Counted from the first letter of the stretch, positions 1 to 9,402 are shown. The stretch: 64,000 bases of DNA from Pseudarthrobacter sp. MM222 (GCF_947090775.1 NZ_OX352321.1:1426001-1490000), one strand, 5' to 3'. The notes: generated by a model from the sequence alone, not told the origin. Program-made: numbers and translations.

Positions 1-2
1 AA

Positions 3-686
3 ATCCGTTCCCAGGCCCTGCAGACGCGGATCATGGACCTCATCCTGGAGCGAGGGCTGGATGTTGGCGATGCCCTTCCCACTGAGAGTGAGCTCTCCGC
101 TGAGCTTGGCGTAGGGCGGAACACTGTCCGGGAGTCCTTGAAGGTGCTGCAGGCCCTTGGTGTCATTGAGATCCGGCACGGGTTCGGCATGTTTGTCGCT
201 CCGAACAATTTCAGCGCACTGGTGTCCGGGCTGACGTTCCGGGGCAGGCTTTCGCTCCGGCACAAAGGCGAGGAAGCGATGGAGCTGATCGATGTGCGGC
301 AGGCTCTTGAGTCCGGTCTTATCGGCTCGGCCATAGACCTCTTGACGGAGGATCATTTGGCTGATCTGCGCGCCACGATGGAAGCAATGCAGGACGCTGC
401 CGGTAAGGGTGAACTCCTTGTTCAACACGACGCGGAGTTTCACCGCCGTCTCTATGCACCTTTGAACAACGAGCTGCTCATCAACCTGATGGACGTGTTC
501 TGGCAGGTCTACCGCCAGATTCATGAGGCGTTGGGCTCCGGGCCGGTCAACCTTGAAGAACAGGTCCAGATCCATTGGGACATCTACCACGCAGTGGCAG
601 ATAGGGACAAAGCCTTGGCTTCTGAACGCCTTCAGCGCCACTTCGACGGTATCCGCCGCAAATTGAAAGACGTCGCGTCAACCTAA
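3..686 (+). CDS. GntR/FadR-family transcriptional regulator (5' end outside window), probable sialic acid/amino sugar regulator
   Basis: The reading frame is open to the left edge and residues before the first visible ATG (33) still match the family, so the gene starts upstream. The N-terminal winged helix-turn-helix is clear (GDALPTESELSAELGVGRN, then TVRESLKVLQALGVIEIR). The C-terminal part is an FCD ligand-binding domain: an acidic and histidine pair in HDAEFHRRLY and later histidines in DIYHAVADRD and RHFDGI fit its metal site. It lies upstream of nagB on the same strand, at the edge of a complete sialic acid gene set. A NanR-like role (repressor released by a sialic acid pathway intermediate) is inferred from context and from NanR being a GntR protein in other bacteria; the sequence alone does not show the ligand. 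Confidence 0.88.
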   Translation: MRSQALQTRIMDLILERGLDVGDALPTESELSAELGVGRNTVRESLKVLQALGVIEIRHGFGMFVAPNNFSALVSGLTFRGRLSLRHKGEEAMELIDVRQALESGLIGSAIDLLTEDHLADLRATMEAMQDAAGKGELLVQHDAEFHRRLYAPLNNELLINLMDVFWQVYRQIHEALGSGPVNLEEQVQIHWDIYHAVADRDKALASERLQRHFDGIRRKLKDVAST

Positions 687-822
687 GACTCGCTGCCGGG
701 CGAGGACGAGAAACCCGTACCGCTGTCCGCATCGTTCACGTAAATCTCCCGTCCCCGTTCGTCCAGATTACTTACCGGAGCACGCGGTGAGGCACCATCT
801 TATGAGAGAGCGCCCTTTTGCC

Positions 823-1584
823 ATGGAAATTTTTGTAGTCCCCGATGCGTCGGGTACCGGAGCTGTTGCCGCCGGGATTCTTGCCGCCGTCATCCGGAGC
901 AAGCCGGATGCTGTCCTTGGTGTCGCTACGGGCAGCTCCCCACTGCCCGTTTACGCGGCGCTGGCCGAGCACACTTTGGACATGTCCGGGGTCCAAGCGT
1001 TCGCCCTCGATGAGTACGTTGGCCTGCCGGCTGGGCACCTGCAAAGCTACGCCGAAGTGGTCCGCCGTGAAGTGACCGAACGTTTGGGTATGGACCCGGC
1101 CCTTGTTTCAGTTCCCGACGGCGGCGCCGAAGATCCTCACCACGCAGCAGCCCTGTATGACGCCGCCATCCGCGCCGTCGGCGGCGTGGACGTGCAGATT
1201 CTGGGGATAGGCCACAACGGGCACATTGCCTTCAATGAACCGGGCTCGGGGCTCGATTCCCGGACTCGCGTGGAATTTTTGGCCGAGCGGACCCGCAAAG
1301 CCAACGCGCGCTACTTCCGGTCTGTTGACGACGTGCCAACCCAGTGCATTACCCAGGGCCTCGGTACCATTCGTGAGGCCCGGCACCTGCTGATGGTGGT
1401 CAACGGGGCGGATAAGGCTGAAGTTCTGGCTGCAGCACTGCACGGGCCGGTGACCCCGGAGTGTCCCGCTTCGGTACTGCAGCTGCACCCGCATGTGACC
1501 GTGGTGGCAGACGAAGCTGCGGCTGTCCTCCTTGGTGCCGAGCTTGGACAGGTGGCCGTCAGGGTCGCGACGCCGAGCGCCTGA
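823..1584 (+). CDS. nagB: Glucosamine-6-phosphate deaminase
   Basis: Converts glucosamine-6-phosphate to fructose-6-phosphate and ammonia, the last step of amino sugar catabolism in the cytoplasm. Family motifs are in order: LGVATGSSPLPVY (phosphate loop), FALDEYVGL with the catalytic Asp and Glu, and ILGIGHNGHIAFNEPGS with the active-site His. About 253 residues is normal for the family. I chose the ATG at 823 because the family begins near MEIFVV; an in-frame GTG at 787 would add 12 unlikely residues. It is convergent with nagA, whose end lies 18 bases away. Confidence 0.95.
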   Translation: MEIFVVPDASGTGAVAAGILAAVIRSKPDAVLGVATGSSPLPVYAALAEHTLDMSGVQAFALDEYVGLPAGHLQSYAEVVRREVTERLGMDPALVSVPDGGAEDPHHAAALYDAAIRAVGGVDVQILGIGHNGHIAFNEPGSGLDSRTRVEFLAERTRKANARYFRSVDDVPTQCITQGLGTIREARHLLMVVNGADKAEVLAAALHGPVTPECPASVLQLHPHVTVVADEAAAVLLGAELGQVAVRVATPSA

Positions 1585-1602
1585 ACTAGGGGAGCAGGGG
1601 CC

Positions 1603-2886
1603 TTAGGAAGCAGGCGCGGTGGCGGCTGTGATGGCTGCGGCTGGCCGGGGGAGTTGAAGGCCGCGACGGAACACCCTGATCGGGCGGAAGTCGCGGTCCA
1701 CAGCCAGGATGTTCGCCCTCAGCCCTGGTCTGAGGCTTCCTACTTCTTTCTGGATGCCAAGGATCCTGGCCGGAACGGCCGTGGCTGATACAACGGCGCT
1801 TGCCGCGTCCACCCCTGCTTCGACCGTCCGCCGAACAACGTCCAGCAGTGTCGCAGTTCCGCCGGCGAGGGCGCCATTGCTGCGGAGCCGGGCCTCGCCG
1901 CCGCTGACGCAGACCCCTGCGGGCCCAAGGTCGTAGTCGCCGTCCGGCAGTCCCGTCGCGGCCATGGAGTCGGTCACCAGAATGACGTTGTCCCCGCCAA
2001 CGAGTGCGAAGACCATACGGACGGTGTCCGGGTGGAGGTGGACGCGGTCGGCAACAAGTTCCACAGCGGCCGTACCTGCCGCCGCCATTCGCAGGCAGGC
2101 CGCTACGGGCCCGGGGTCGCGGTGGTGCAGCGATGGCATGCCGTTGAACAGGTGGGTGACCGTCGGACGCGCGTCGCTGCCCAGCGTCGATGCGGCGAGC
2201 AGGTTCGCTGCCTGGGTGAGGGAGGCCGCCGTCGTCGAGGCATCAGCGTTGGTGTGGCCCAGGGACGGCGTGACGCCGAGATCAACCAAGGCTTGTACCA
2301 ATGCTGCGGCGCCGGGCAGTTCGGGAGCATAGGTCATGGTGCGCAGGTACCCGCCTGCGCTCTCCACGAGGTCCCGGAGCAGGTGAAGATCGGGTTCGAG
2401 GAGGAACCGGGGATCCTGGGCGCCGCAGCGCACGTGGGAAAGGAACGGCCCCTCGGCGTGAATTCCAGCGATCAGTCCCTCCTCAGAAAGGGGGCGCAGG
2501 GTTTCAGCGCCGCGCAGCAGGTCCTCCCGGGGAGCGGTCACCAGGCTAGCCAGCAAGGTGGTGGTACCGCTGGCGTGAAGGAACTCGACCGCGGATCGGG
2601 CTGATAGGAGATCACCGCCAGGAAAATCTCCGCCCGCTGCGCCATGGCAGTGAAGGTCAACCAGCCCAGGGAGGATCATGCTGCCGGGCGGCAACTCCAC
2701 ATCCTCCAGCCCCGGCAGGGTGCGTGGATCGAACCCGGTCCGTGGTCCGGCATAGGAGATGCGCCCCTCGCTGACCGCGACTACGGCGTCCTCAAGAACG
2801 GTTCCGTCCGTTAGGACGGTCCCGGACAGCAGGAAAGAACCGGGGTCAACTGCGGCACGGGGCGCAACGGCAGGTTGAAGACTCAT
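1603..2886 (-). CDS. nagA: N-acetylglucosamine-6-phosphate deacetylase
   Basis: Removes the acetyl group from GlcNAc-6-phosphate to give glucosamine-6-phosphate, feeding NagB. It is an amidohydrolase-superfamily TIM barrel: VDLHCHGAAGGD near residues 77-88, HAEGPFLS with the metal-binding Glu, SLGHTNAD, THLFNGMPSLHHR, and VTDSMAATG with the catalytic Asp. The 427 residues are slightly long for the family because of an alanine-rich N-terminal extension. Its ATG overlaps the TGA of nanE by four bases, so the two are probably translationally coupled in one minus-strand operon running from the transporter genes. Confidence 0.95.
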   Translation of the reverse strand: MSLQPAVAPRAAVDPGSFLLSGTVLTDGTVLEDAVVAVSEGRISYAGPRTGFDPRTLPGLEDVELPPGSMILPGLVDLHCHGAAGGDFPGGDLLSARSAVEFLHASGTTTLLASLVTAPREDLLRGAETLRPLSEEGLIAGIHAEGPFLSHVRCGAQDPRFLLEPDLHLLRDLVESAGGYLRTMTYAPELPGAAALVQALVDLGVTPSLGHTNADASTTAASLTQAANLLAASTLGSDARPTVTHLFNGMPSLHHRDPGPVAACLRMAAAGTAAVELVADRVHLHPDTVRMVFALVGGDNVILVTDSMAATGLPDGDYDLGPAGVCVSGGEARLRSNGALAGGTATLLDVVRRTVEAGVDAASAVVSATAVPARILGIQKEVGSLRPGLRANILAVDRDFRPIRVFRRGLQLPRPAAAITAATAPAS

Positions 2887-3566
2887 TTCAAGGCGTCCGC
2901 GAACCAGCCGGTAATGGTGGCCGGGTGTGTGATGGCTGTTCCCACCACCGCGGCGAAGGCGCCGGCATCAAGTGCCTGCCTCGCCTGGGCGGGGGTATGC
3001 AGCCGGCCCTCGGCGATGAGCGGCACACCGAAGTCAGCTGCCGCAATCTGTTCAAGCAGTGCAAGGTCCGGCCCCTGGGTCTTAGGCCGGTCACCGGAAT
3101 AGCCGGCAAGTGTCGTCCCTATCAGGTCCGCGCCGGCCTCGACGGCGGCCGCTGCGTCCTCGAAAGACCCGCAGTCAGCCATCACCAGAGCGTGGGATTC
3201 TGTGTGGATCCCGGCCACTGCCTGGGCGAGGGTGAGGCGATCCGGGCGTGCGCGGCGGGTGCCGTCGACGGCCACGACGTGGGCGCCGGCGTTGGCTACC
3301 GCGAGGGCATGCCGGAGGGTTGGGGTGATGAAGACACCGTCGTGCCCGTCCTTCCACAGCCCAATCACCGGGACTTCCACCGCGGCGCGGGTGTGCTGGA
3401 CGTCCGCCAGTCCCTGCACCCGGACCGCGGCCGCGCCGCCGATGACAGCGGAAGCAGCGACCTGTGCGGTGGTGCGGGGATCGCGCATGGGCTCACCCGG
3501 GTATGCCTGGCAGGACACGATGAGCCGTCCCCGCAAGGATGCAAGGCGGTCGGGGGACAGAATCAT
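2883..3566 (-). CDS. nanE: N-acetylmannosamine-6-phosphate 2-epimerase
   Basis: Epimerises ManNAc-6-phosphate to GlcNAc-6-phosphate. The 227-residue (beta/alpha)8 protein has the NanE signature: GRLIVSCQA at the start, PVIGLWK, the catalytic Lys/Asp/Glu region around ALVMADCGSFEDA, IGTTLAGYS, and the phosphate-binding PLIAEGRLHTPAQ and AVVGTAITHP. A Shine-Dalgarno-like AGGA precedes the ATG by seven bases. It lies between nagA (four-base overlap) and the ROK kinase (ends two bases upstream), in the order expected for sialic acid breakdown. Confidence 0.95.
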   Translation of the reverse strand: MILSPDRLASLRGRLIVSCQAYPGEPMRDPRTTAQVAASAVIGGAAAVRVQGLADVQHTRAAVEVPVIGLWKDGHDGVFITPTLRHALAVANAGAHVVAVDGTRRARPDRLTLAQAVAGIHTESHALVMADCGSFEDAAAAVEAGADLIGTTLAGYSGDRPKTQGPDLALLEQIAAADFGVPLIAEGRLHTPAQARQALDAGAFAAVVGTAITHPATITGWFADALK

Positions 3567-3568
3567 GG

Positions 3569-4528
3569 TCAGTTCCTTTGTAGAATCGTGGCTTGGGTGA
3601 GAACGAGGCGGGCTGCGCCCACTATGGCGGCAGCGTTACCAAGTGAGGCAGGAAGCAGGGGAACGCCGGCCAGAGCCGGGAGGAGTTCGGCCCGGACGGC
3701 CCGTTCCATCGGACGCCACCAGGGCGCTCCCGCGTCCGCGAGCCCACCTGAGACCACCACGACTTCCGGGTCCAATATGTTTGCCAACCCTCCCACGGCC
3801 TGCCCGGCCGCAGCGGCAGCGACGCCGATGGTCTTTATGGCGATGGCATCACCATCGGCGGCGAGGGCGAAAACACTGCGGGCATCAGACACGGGTGCCC
3901 GCCCGCGCAACCGCCGGTAGGCTTCCCGGATGGCAGGTCCCGAGGCGATGGCTTCAACATGCCCTGCTCCGCCGCAGACACAGGGCACTGGCTGGCCGTC
4001 GTGGAAGGCGTACGGCGAGGCAAAGTGGCCAACGTGTCCGCCCACGTAGCGGTGTCCCAGAACCGGTGTGCCTTCGTGGACGAAACTGCCGCCGACGCCT
4101 GTGCCGAAGGCAACCAGGAGTGAACTCGCAGTCCCGGCGGCGGCACCGGTCCAAGTCTCGCCAAGCGCGTGGGTGTGGACGTCATTCACGGCTTGAACGG
4201 ACGACGGCGGCAGGGCCAGCCGCGCTGCCAGGTCGGCGCTGATTGCTGTTCCGGCCCAGCCGAGGATCGCATCGGTCGCTGAAACCACTTCACCGGTGCG
4301 GGCATCAATGACACCGGCCGCACCGACGCCGACATGATCGACGACGATTCCGGCAGCAGCTGCCCGTCCAATGAGTTCAGCAACCAGGCTGGCAGTGGCG
4401 TTGAGAATTGCCTCGCCGCCATCACGGTTGAGGGTGGGAATGGTCTCGGAAAACAGGACTTCACCCGTGTCTGAGACGACCCCGGCAGCAGTTTTAGTCC
4501 CGCCCAGGTCAACACCAATGGCGTGCAT
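3569..4528 (-). CDS. nanK: ROK-family sugar kinase, probable N-acetylmannosamine kinase
   Basis: ATP-dependent phosphorylation of a hexosamine, here most likely ManNAc released by NanA. ROK hallmarks are the phosphate-binding GVDLGGTKTAAGV at the N-terminus, the catalytic Asp in AVNDVHTHALGE, LVAFGTGVGGSFV, and the zinc-type motif PCVCGGAGHVEA. In that motif the usual third Cys (GC) is replaced by His, so the metal site may differ from canonical ROK kinases. At 319 residues it is of normal length. Substrate is assigned from position between nanE and the lyase gene; a glucokinase or GlcNAc kinase role cannot be excluded from sequence. Confidence 0.85.
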   Translation of the reverse strand: MHAIGVDLGGTKTAAGVVSDTGEVLFSETIPTLNRDGGEAILNATASLVAELIGRAAAAGIVVDHVGVGAAGVIDARTGEVVSATDAILGWAGTAISADLAARLALPPSSVQAVNDVHTHALGETWTGAAAGTASSLLVAFGTGVGGSFVHEGTPVLGHRYVGGHVGHFASPYAFHDGQPVPCVCGGAGHVEAIASGPAIREAYRRLRGRAPVSDARSVFALAADGDAIAIKTIGVAAAAAGQAVGGLANILDPEVVVVSGGLADAGAPWWRPMERAVRAELLPALAGVPLLPASLGNAAAIVGAARLVLTQATILQRN

Positions 4529-4546
4529 CAGCTTCAGCGCCCGTCC

Positions 4547-5464
4547 CTAGACCAGGCTGTTGCGTTCGAGGATGACCTTGATCGCGGTCGTTTCTTCTTC
4601 GTTCAGCGCGGGCATGGGGATGCTCATGGTGTTGGATTCGATGATGCCCATGATCTGCAGGGCGGTCTTGAAGGCGCCGAGGCCGGCTGCTCCGCCGGAG
4701 ACGCGTCCGTTGGGGGTGTAGACGATCTCGAAGAGGTCGGCCAGGCGGTCCTGTTCGGCCGCTGCCTTGGCCCAGTCCCCGGCAATGGCTGCGTCAACGA
4801 GGTTGCGGTAGCCGCGGGGGTCGACGTTGCCCAAGCCCGGGACCACGCCTTGTGCGCCGCCGAGGAGTGCGCCGTCGACCACTACTTCGTGGCCGGTAAA
4901 GATGTCGAAGTTATCGATGTCCTTTGCTGCGAGCAGGAGTTGGCGGAAGGAGACGTCGTCGCCGGAGGAGTCCTTGACGCCGGCGATGATGCCGTCGCGG
5001 CCCAGCCGGATCAGCAGGTCTGTGGGGAGCTTGAAGTGGGTCCGGACCGGAACGTCGTAGGCGAAGATCGGCGTCTCAACACCTGCGTGAATGGTGCGGA
5101 AGTGGGTCTCGGTTTCGCTGGCGTTGCCGATGGCGTAGTACATGGACGTGACCACGATGGCGTCGGCCCCGAGGTCGATGACGCGTTTGGCTTCCTCGAT
5201 GACGCGGTTGGTGGTCTGCTCGTTGGCGCCGACGATCAGGGGCACGGCGCCGGCGTTGGCGGCGGCGATGGTGCTGACCACGAGGTCACGTTCGGCGTTG
5301 GTCATGTACGGCACCTCCGCGGAGGAGCCCAGGACGAAGAGTCCGGACACGCCGCCGTCGAGCAGGTGCTTGGTGAGGTTCTGCAGTGATGCAGTGTCGA
5401 TGCTGCCGTCTGCGTGGCGGGGGGTGACGACGGGCGGGATGACGCCCTGGAACTGGGAAGACAA
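4547..5464 (-). CDS. nanA: Dihydrodipicolinate synthase/N-acetylneuraminate lyase family protein, probable sialic acid lyase
   Basis: Class I aldolase of the DapA/NanA family, expected to split N-acetylneuraminate into ManNAc and pyruvate. The Schiff-base lysine is in GIIAGVKDSSGD and the catalytic tyrosine in FAYDVP, 28 residues apart as in characterised family members. The usual GxxGE phosphate/carboxylate motif reads LGSSAEVPYMTN, a variant seen in divergent members. I prefer the TTG at 5464 because GGAG lies six bases before it; the TTG at 5476 has no visible ribosome binding site. Location between nanK and an importer supports the sialic acid role over lysine biosynthesis. Confidence 0.82.
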   Translation of the reverse strand: MSSQFQGVIPPVVTPRHADGSIDTASLQNLTKHLLDGGVSGLFVLGSSAEVPYMTNAERDLVVSTIAAANAGAVPLIVGANEQTTNRVIEEAKRVIDLGADAIVVTSMYYAIGNASETETHFRTIHAGVETPIFAYDVPVRTHFKLPTDLLIRLGRDGIIAGVKDSSGDDVSFRQLLLAAKDIDNFDIFTGHEVVVDGALLGGAQGVVPGLGNVDPRGYRNLVDAAIAGDWAKAAAEQDRLADLFEIVYTPNGRVSGGAAGLGAFKTALQIMGIIESNTMSIPMPALNEEETTAIKVILERNSLV

Positions 5465-5506
5465 GGGGAACTCCAATGGGTGGTTGTAAAGGTGGGGTTT
5501 GAAAAT

Positions 5507-6313
5507 CTAGGTGTGCAGCAGGCTGGGGGCTGCTCCGAGGAGCTTTTTGGTGTAGTCGTTCCGTGGGGTGTCGAAGACCTGGGCGGCGGGGCCTTCCTCC
5601 ACGATTTCGCCGAAGTACATCACGCAGATGCGGTCGGAGATGTAGCGGACGGTCTGGATGTCGTGGGAGATGAACACCATTCCCAGGTTCAGCTGGGTCT
5701 TCAGGTCCGAGAGGAGGTTCAGTACCTGCGCCCGGACCGAGACGTCCAGGGCCGACGTCGGTTCATCGGCGACGATGATGTCCGGGTCCAGGGCCAGTGC
5801 CCTGGCAATGGCCACGCGCTGCCGCTGGCCGCCGGACACCTGCGACGGCGTCACTTCCGCCGCGGAGGCGGGCAGGCCCACCAGCGCAAGGAGTTCCCTG
5901 ACCTTGGCAGCCCGGGAGGCGGTGTTGCCGATCCCATGTATCTGGAGCGGGTCCGTGAGGATGTCCTGGATGGTCATGCGCGGGTTCAGGGCCGTGGCGG
6001 GGTCCTGGAACACCACCGATACGGCGCGGCCGAATTCCTTACGCATGGACGCATTCCGTTTGATGGCCGGATTGCCGTGGAAAAGCACCTGACCGGAGGT
6101 GGGTGCCTGCAAACCTACCAGGACGGAGGCCAGGGTTGACTTGCCGCAGCCGGACTCACCCACGATGCCCACGGTTTCGCCGCGGCTGATGGTGAAGTTC
6201 ACACCATTGACGGCTTTGACAATGTTGGGGCGGAAAAGGCTGCCGGTCCGTGCGCGGTGGTGGACTTTGACGTCCTTGAGTTCGATGACCGGTTTGCCGG
6301 TGGAAACGCTCAC
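5507..6313 (-). CDS. ABC importer ATP-binding protein (OppF/DppF type), probable sialic acid uptake
   Basis: Cytoplasmic ATPase of a peptide-type ABC importer. Walker A is GESGCGKST, the signature is VSGGQRQRVAIARAL and Walker B is IIVADEPTSALD, followed by the switch His in FISHDI. The 268 residues are close to the domain minimum; the Opp-type C-terminal zinc/cysteine extension seen in some relatives is absent. The GTG start overlaps the stop of the upstream fused permease-ATPase gene by four bases. Within a sialic acid locus it most resembles the Sat/SiaEFGI type of importer described in Haemophilus ducreyi and Corynebacterium glutamicum; the substrate is inferred. Confidence 0.9.
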   Translation of the reverse strand: MSVSTGKPVIELKDVKVHHRARTGSLFRPNIVKAVNGVNFTISRGETVGIVGESGCGKSTLASVLVGLQAPTSGQVLFHGNPAIKRNASMRKEFGRAVSVVFQDPATALNPRMTIQDILTDPLQIHGIGNTASRAAKVRELLALVGLPASAAEVTPSQVSGGQRQRVAIARALALDPDIIVADEPTSALDVSVRAQVLNLLSDLKTQLNLGMVFISHDIQTVRYISDRICVMYFGEIVEEGPAAQVFDTPRNDYTKKLLGAAPSLLHT

Positions 6314-8421
6314 TTGGCGTCCTCCTTCAGGTGGCTTGCCCAGTAGTGGTCAGAGTCCCCGCCTACGGCGGTGAGGACAAGTTGCTGGTTGGGGTTGGCG
6401 TCGCGGCGCTGGGAGCGCGGGGCGAAGCGGTCGCCGGGCGCGAAGTCCTGTGGTGAGGGCACTGTGCCGGGAATCTGATGGAGGCGGGCGGCGTCGGCTT
6501 CGATGGAGAGCACGGCGCCGAGCAGTCCGCGGGTGTATTCGTGCTTGGGGTTTTGCAGCAGCTCGGACGCTTGCGCTGATTCAACGACCTGACCGGCGTA
6601 CATGACCGTGATGCGGTGGGCCAGGGAGGCGACCAGGGCAAGGTCGTGGCTGACGAACACCATGGCAAAGCCGAGCTGTTCGCGCAGTTCGTTGAGCAGG
6701 TCCACCACCTGTTTCTGGACTGTAACGTCCAGGGCGGTGGTTGGCTCATCTGCCACCACGATCTTGGGGGAACGTGAGAGCGCCATGGCGATCAGCACGC
6801 GCTGGCGCTGGCCGCCTGAGAGCTCGTGCGGGTAGCTGGCGAGTGTCCGTACCGGGTCAAGCTTGACCATTTCCAGCAGCTCGGCAGGGGTCTTACGGCC
6901 GCCGCGACGGGTCAGCTGGGTCATCTGGTCCTTGATCTTCATGGACGGGTTCAGGGAACTGAGCGCGTCCTGGTAGACCATGGCGATCTGTTCCCCGCGG
7001 AGCCCCTGATAGGCCTTGGGATCGCTGTGGCTGGTTTGCGGGTCCAGCAGTTCCTTGCCGTCGAACGTGATGGAGCCGCTGATCCATGCCGTCTTGGGCA
7101 ACAGGCCCATGACGGCAAGTGAGGTGATGGACTTGCCGCAGCCGGATTCGCCCACCAGGCCCATGGTTTCGCCCTCGTGAACACTGAAGGAGACGTTGTC
7201 CACGATGGCGGTGTCACCGAACCTGCCAGGGAACCGGATGGAAAGGTTTTTCACCTCAAGGACGGTCCTTGCATCTGCAGGGACCTGCGCCAACCGGTCC
7301 GTCCGGGTGCCTTCGACGGCTGCCAACAGTTCCAGCTCGCGGTCGAGCAGGAGGTGCGGGTTGGCCGAGGCCACCTTCACGTCCGTGAGCACTGCTGACC
7401 TGTTGTAGTTCTCCTCGTCGAGGATTCCCCCGGAAGCGGTACGGACGCCGTCGAGCTCGTGCTCTTCCACGACCGACGGCTGAGCAACTGACGTTGCAAC
7501 CTCGGTGTCCACGGCCGCGCCGGCAACAACGGCTGCCGAGCCGTCGTCGTCCTTCACCACGGGTGCCTTGCGCAGTTTGGGGTTGACCATGGCGTCGGTG
7601 AGGCCTTCGGCGAGGATGTTCAGGGCCAGAACGGTGAGGAGAATGGTGAGGCCGGCGAAGGTGGTGGCCCACCAGCCGCCGGACAGGACGAGGTTGCGGC
7701 CGTAGGAGATGATGTTGCCCCAGGAGGGTGCCGGGTCTTGGACGCCGGCGCCCAGGAAGGACAGGGAGGCCTCCAGGATGATGGCGTCAGCAACCATGAC
7801 CGTGGCGAACACCAGGACCGGGGCTGCGGTGTTGCGGACGATGTGCTTGATCAGGATGTAGAAGCGTCCTGCGCCGATGACCCGTTCTGCCCGGACGTAG
7901 TCTTCGCCGTACTGGGCCAGGACGTTGGCGCGGACAACCCGGGCGAGTTGCGGGGTGTAGATGATGGCGATGGCAATGATGATGGTAGGCACTGAGTTGC
8001 CGAACGCCGCCAGCAGGACGGCCGCCAGGGCGATCCCGGGGAACGCCATCAGGATGTCCATGATCCGCATGATGAGTTCGTTGACGGCTTTGCTCGATGT
8101 CGCAGACAGCGAGCCCAGGAATGCGCCCACCAGTACTGCCAGACCGACGGCGCCGAGGCCGATCAGGAGGGAGGACTGCGATCCGTAGAGCAGGCGGGAG
8201 AAGATATCCCGGCCCAGCCTGTCTGTGCCGAGGAAGTGTTCGGCCCCCGGAGGTGTCGCGGGAATGAACGTTTCGAGCGGATCGTGCGGCGCCAGGACCG
8301 GGGCGAAGATGGCGGCAACGGCGATTACAACCAGGAAGGCGAGGGCCAGGCGGGAGCTCCAAGGCAGTGCCTTGAAGCGGAGTCCCGGGGCGCTCAGACG
8401 TTCGGCGAGTTTGCTGCGCAT
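6310..8421 (-). CDS. Fused ABC importer permease (DppC type) and ATP-binding protein (DppD type)
   Basis: A 703-residue two-domain protein. Residues about 1-290 are a DppC-like permease with several membrane segments and an EAA-type loop region around DYVRAERVIGAG. A linker of roughly 80 residues, rich in Ala, Val and acidic residues, follows. Residues about 385-690 are a complete ATPase: GESGCGKSITS, LSGGQRQRVLIAMAL, IVVADEPTTALD, VFVSHDL. With the separate ATPase and the DppB-like permease this gives a full importer with two ATPases and two permeases. The start codon lies three bases after the stop of the DppB-like gene. Fusions of this kind are known in some peptide-type importers, but fusion is not the common arrangement. 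Confidence 0.92.
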   Translation of the reverse strand: MRSKLAERLSAPGLRFKALPWSSRLALAFLVVIAVAAIFAPVLAPHDPLETFIPATPPGAEHFLGTDRLGRDIFSRLLYGSQSSLLIGLGAVGLAVLVGAFLGSLSATSSKAVNELIMRIMDILMAFPGIALAAVLLAAFGNSVPTIIIAIAIIYTPQLARVVRANVLAQYGEDYVRAERVIGAGRFYILIKHIVRNTAAPVLVFATVMVADAIILEASLSFLGAGVQDPAPSWGNIISYGRNLVLSGGWWATTFAGLTILLTVLALNILAEGLTDAMVNPKLRKAPVVKDDDGSAAVVAGAAVDTEVATSVAQPSVVEEHELDGVRTASGGILDEENYNRSAVLTDVKVASANPHLLLDRELELLAAVEGTRTDRLAQVPADARTVLEVKNLSIRFPGRFGDTAIVDNVSFSVHEGETMGLVGESGCGKSITSLAVMGLLPKTAWISGSITFDGKELLDPQTSHSDPKAYQGLRGEQIAMVYQDALSSLNPSMKIKDQMTQLTRRGGRKTPAELLEMVKLDPVRTLASYPHELSGGQRQRVLIAMALSRSPKIVVADEPTTALDVTVQKQVVDLLNELREQLGFAMVFVSHDLALVASLAHRITVMYAGQVVESAQASELLQNPKHEYTRGLLGAVLSIEADAARLHQIPGTVPSPQDFAPGDRFAPRSQRRDANPNQQLVLTAVGGDSDHYWASHLKEDAK

Positions 8422-8424
8422 GGG

Positions 8425-9381
8425 TCACACGGTCCTGATTCGGGGGTTGATGAGCAGGTAGAGAAGGTCCACGGCGATATTCACCAGGACAAAGGTCACG
8501 GAGATGATGAGGACCACGCCCTGGACCAGGTTGACGTCGAGGTTGGTGATGCCGTTCAGGATCAGCTGGCCCATTCCGGGCAGGGCAAAGATCATTTCAA
8601 TCACCACGGCACCGCCGAGCAGGTAGCCGATCCGCAATCCCAGCACGGTCACCGGGGTGACCAGTGCGTTGCGGAGCACGTTTTTGGAAACCACTTCGCG
8701 GTAGGGGACACCGTTACCGATGGCGGTTCGGACGTAGTCCCGGTCCAGCTCCTCCACCATGGAGGTGCGGACCACCCGGATGAGGGAGGCTGAGACCGGG
8801 ATGCCGAGGGCAAGAGCGGGCAGCGCCATCGAGTTGAGCCAGCCGCCGAAGCCGGACTCGGGAGTGGCGATGCCTCCGGACGGGAACAGCGGGGCGGGGC
8901 CCAGGGCGAACCACTGGATCAGCAGGATGCCCAGCCAGAACGACGGCGTCGCCACTGCGGCGATGGAGAAGACTCGCACCAGTTGGTCCTGCCATTTGTC
9001 CCGGTACAGTGCGCCCATGATGCCAAAGACCAGAGAGAGAACCACGGCAATGATGACGCCCAGGAACGTCAGCTGCAGGGTGAGCGGAAAAGCCGAACCG
9101 ATCATGCTGGCCACGGATTTCGCCGGGGGAGTGGTGACACCCAGGTCGAACTGCAGGAGCCTGCCGAGGAAGCGGACGTACTGGAGCAGGACGGGATCGT
9201 TCAGGCCGTTGGCCTGGCGGTACTGCTCTTTGGCTTCCTCGCTTGCCCCTTCGCCCAGGGCACTGCTCGCCTGGTCACCGGGGGCGGCCTGCAGGACGAG
9301 GAACACGAGCAGTGTGATGCCCAGGATCATCAGCGGCAGGGCCGCGAGCCGTCGGCCCAGTAGGCGCAATATCGTGGTCAA
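8425..9381 (-). CDS. ABC importer permease (DppB/OppB type)
   Basis: Inner membrane permease of the same importer. The N-terminus is typical of the DppB family (LGRRLAALPLMILGITLLVFLVL), followed by a periplasmic loop and five further membrane stretches; the EAA loop lies around DYVRTAIGNGVPYREV. Length (318) is normal. The start appears to be TTG at 9381, preceded by GGAG at a spacing of about six bases; no in-frame ATG lies close by. It follows the binding-protein gene by 21 bases and is followed directly by the fused permease-ATPase. Confidence 0.92.
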   Translation of the reverse strand: MTTILRLLGRRLAALPLMILGITLLVFLVLQAAPGDQASSALGEGASEEAKEQYRQANGLNDPVLLQYVRFLGRLLQFDLGVTTPPAKSVASMIGSAFPLTLQLTFLGVIIAVVLSLVFGIMGALYRDKWQDQLVRVFSIAAVATPSFWLGILLIQWFALGPAPLFPSGGIATPESGFGGWLNSMALPALALGIPVSASLIRVVRTSMVEELDRDYVRTAIGNGVPYREVVSKNVLRNALVTPVTVLGLRIGYLLGGAVVIEMIFALPGMGQLILNGITNLDVNLVQGVVLIISVTFVLVNIAVDLLYLLINPRIRTV

Positions 9382-9402
9382 TGTATTCTCCGGTTGCTGT
9401 GG

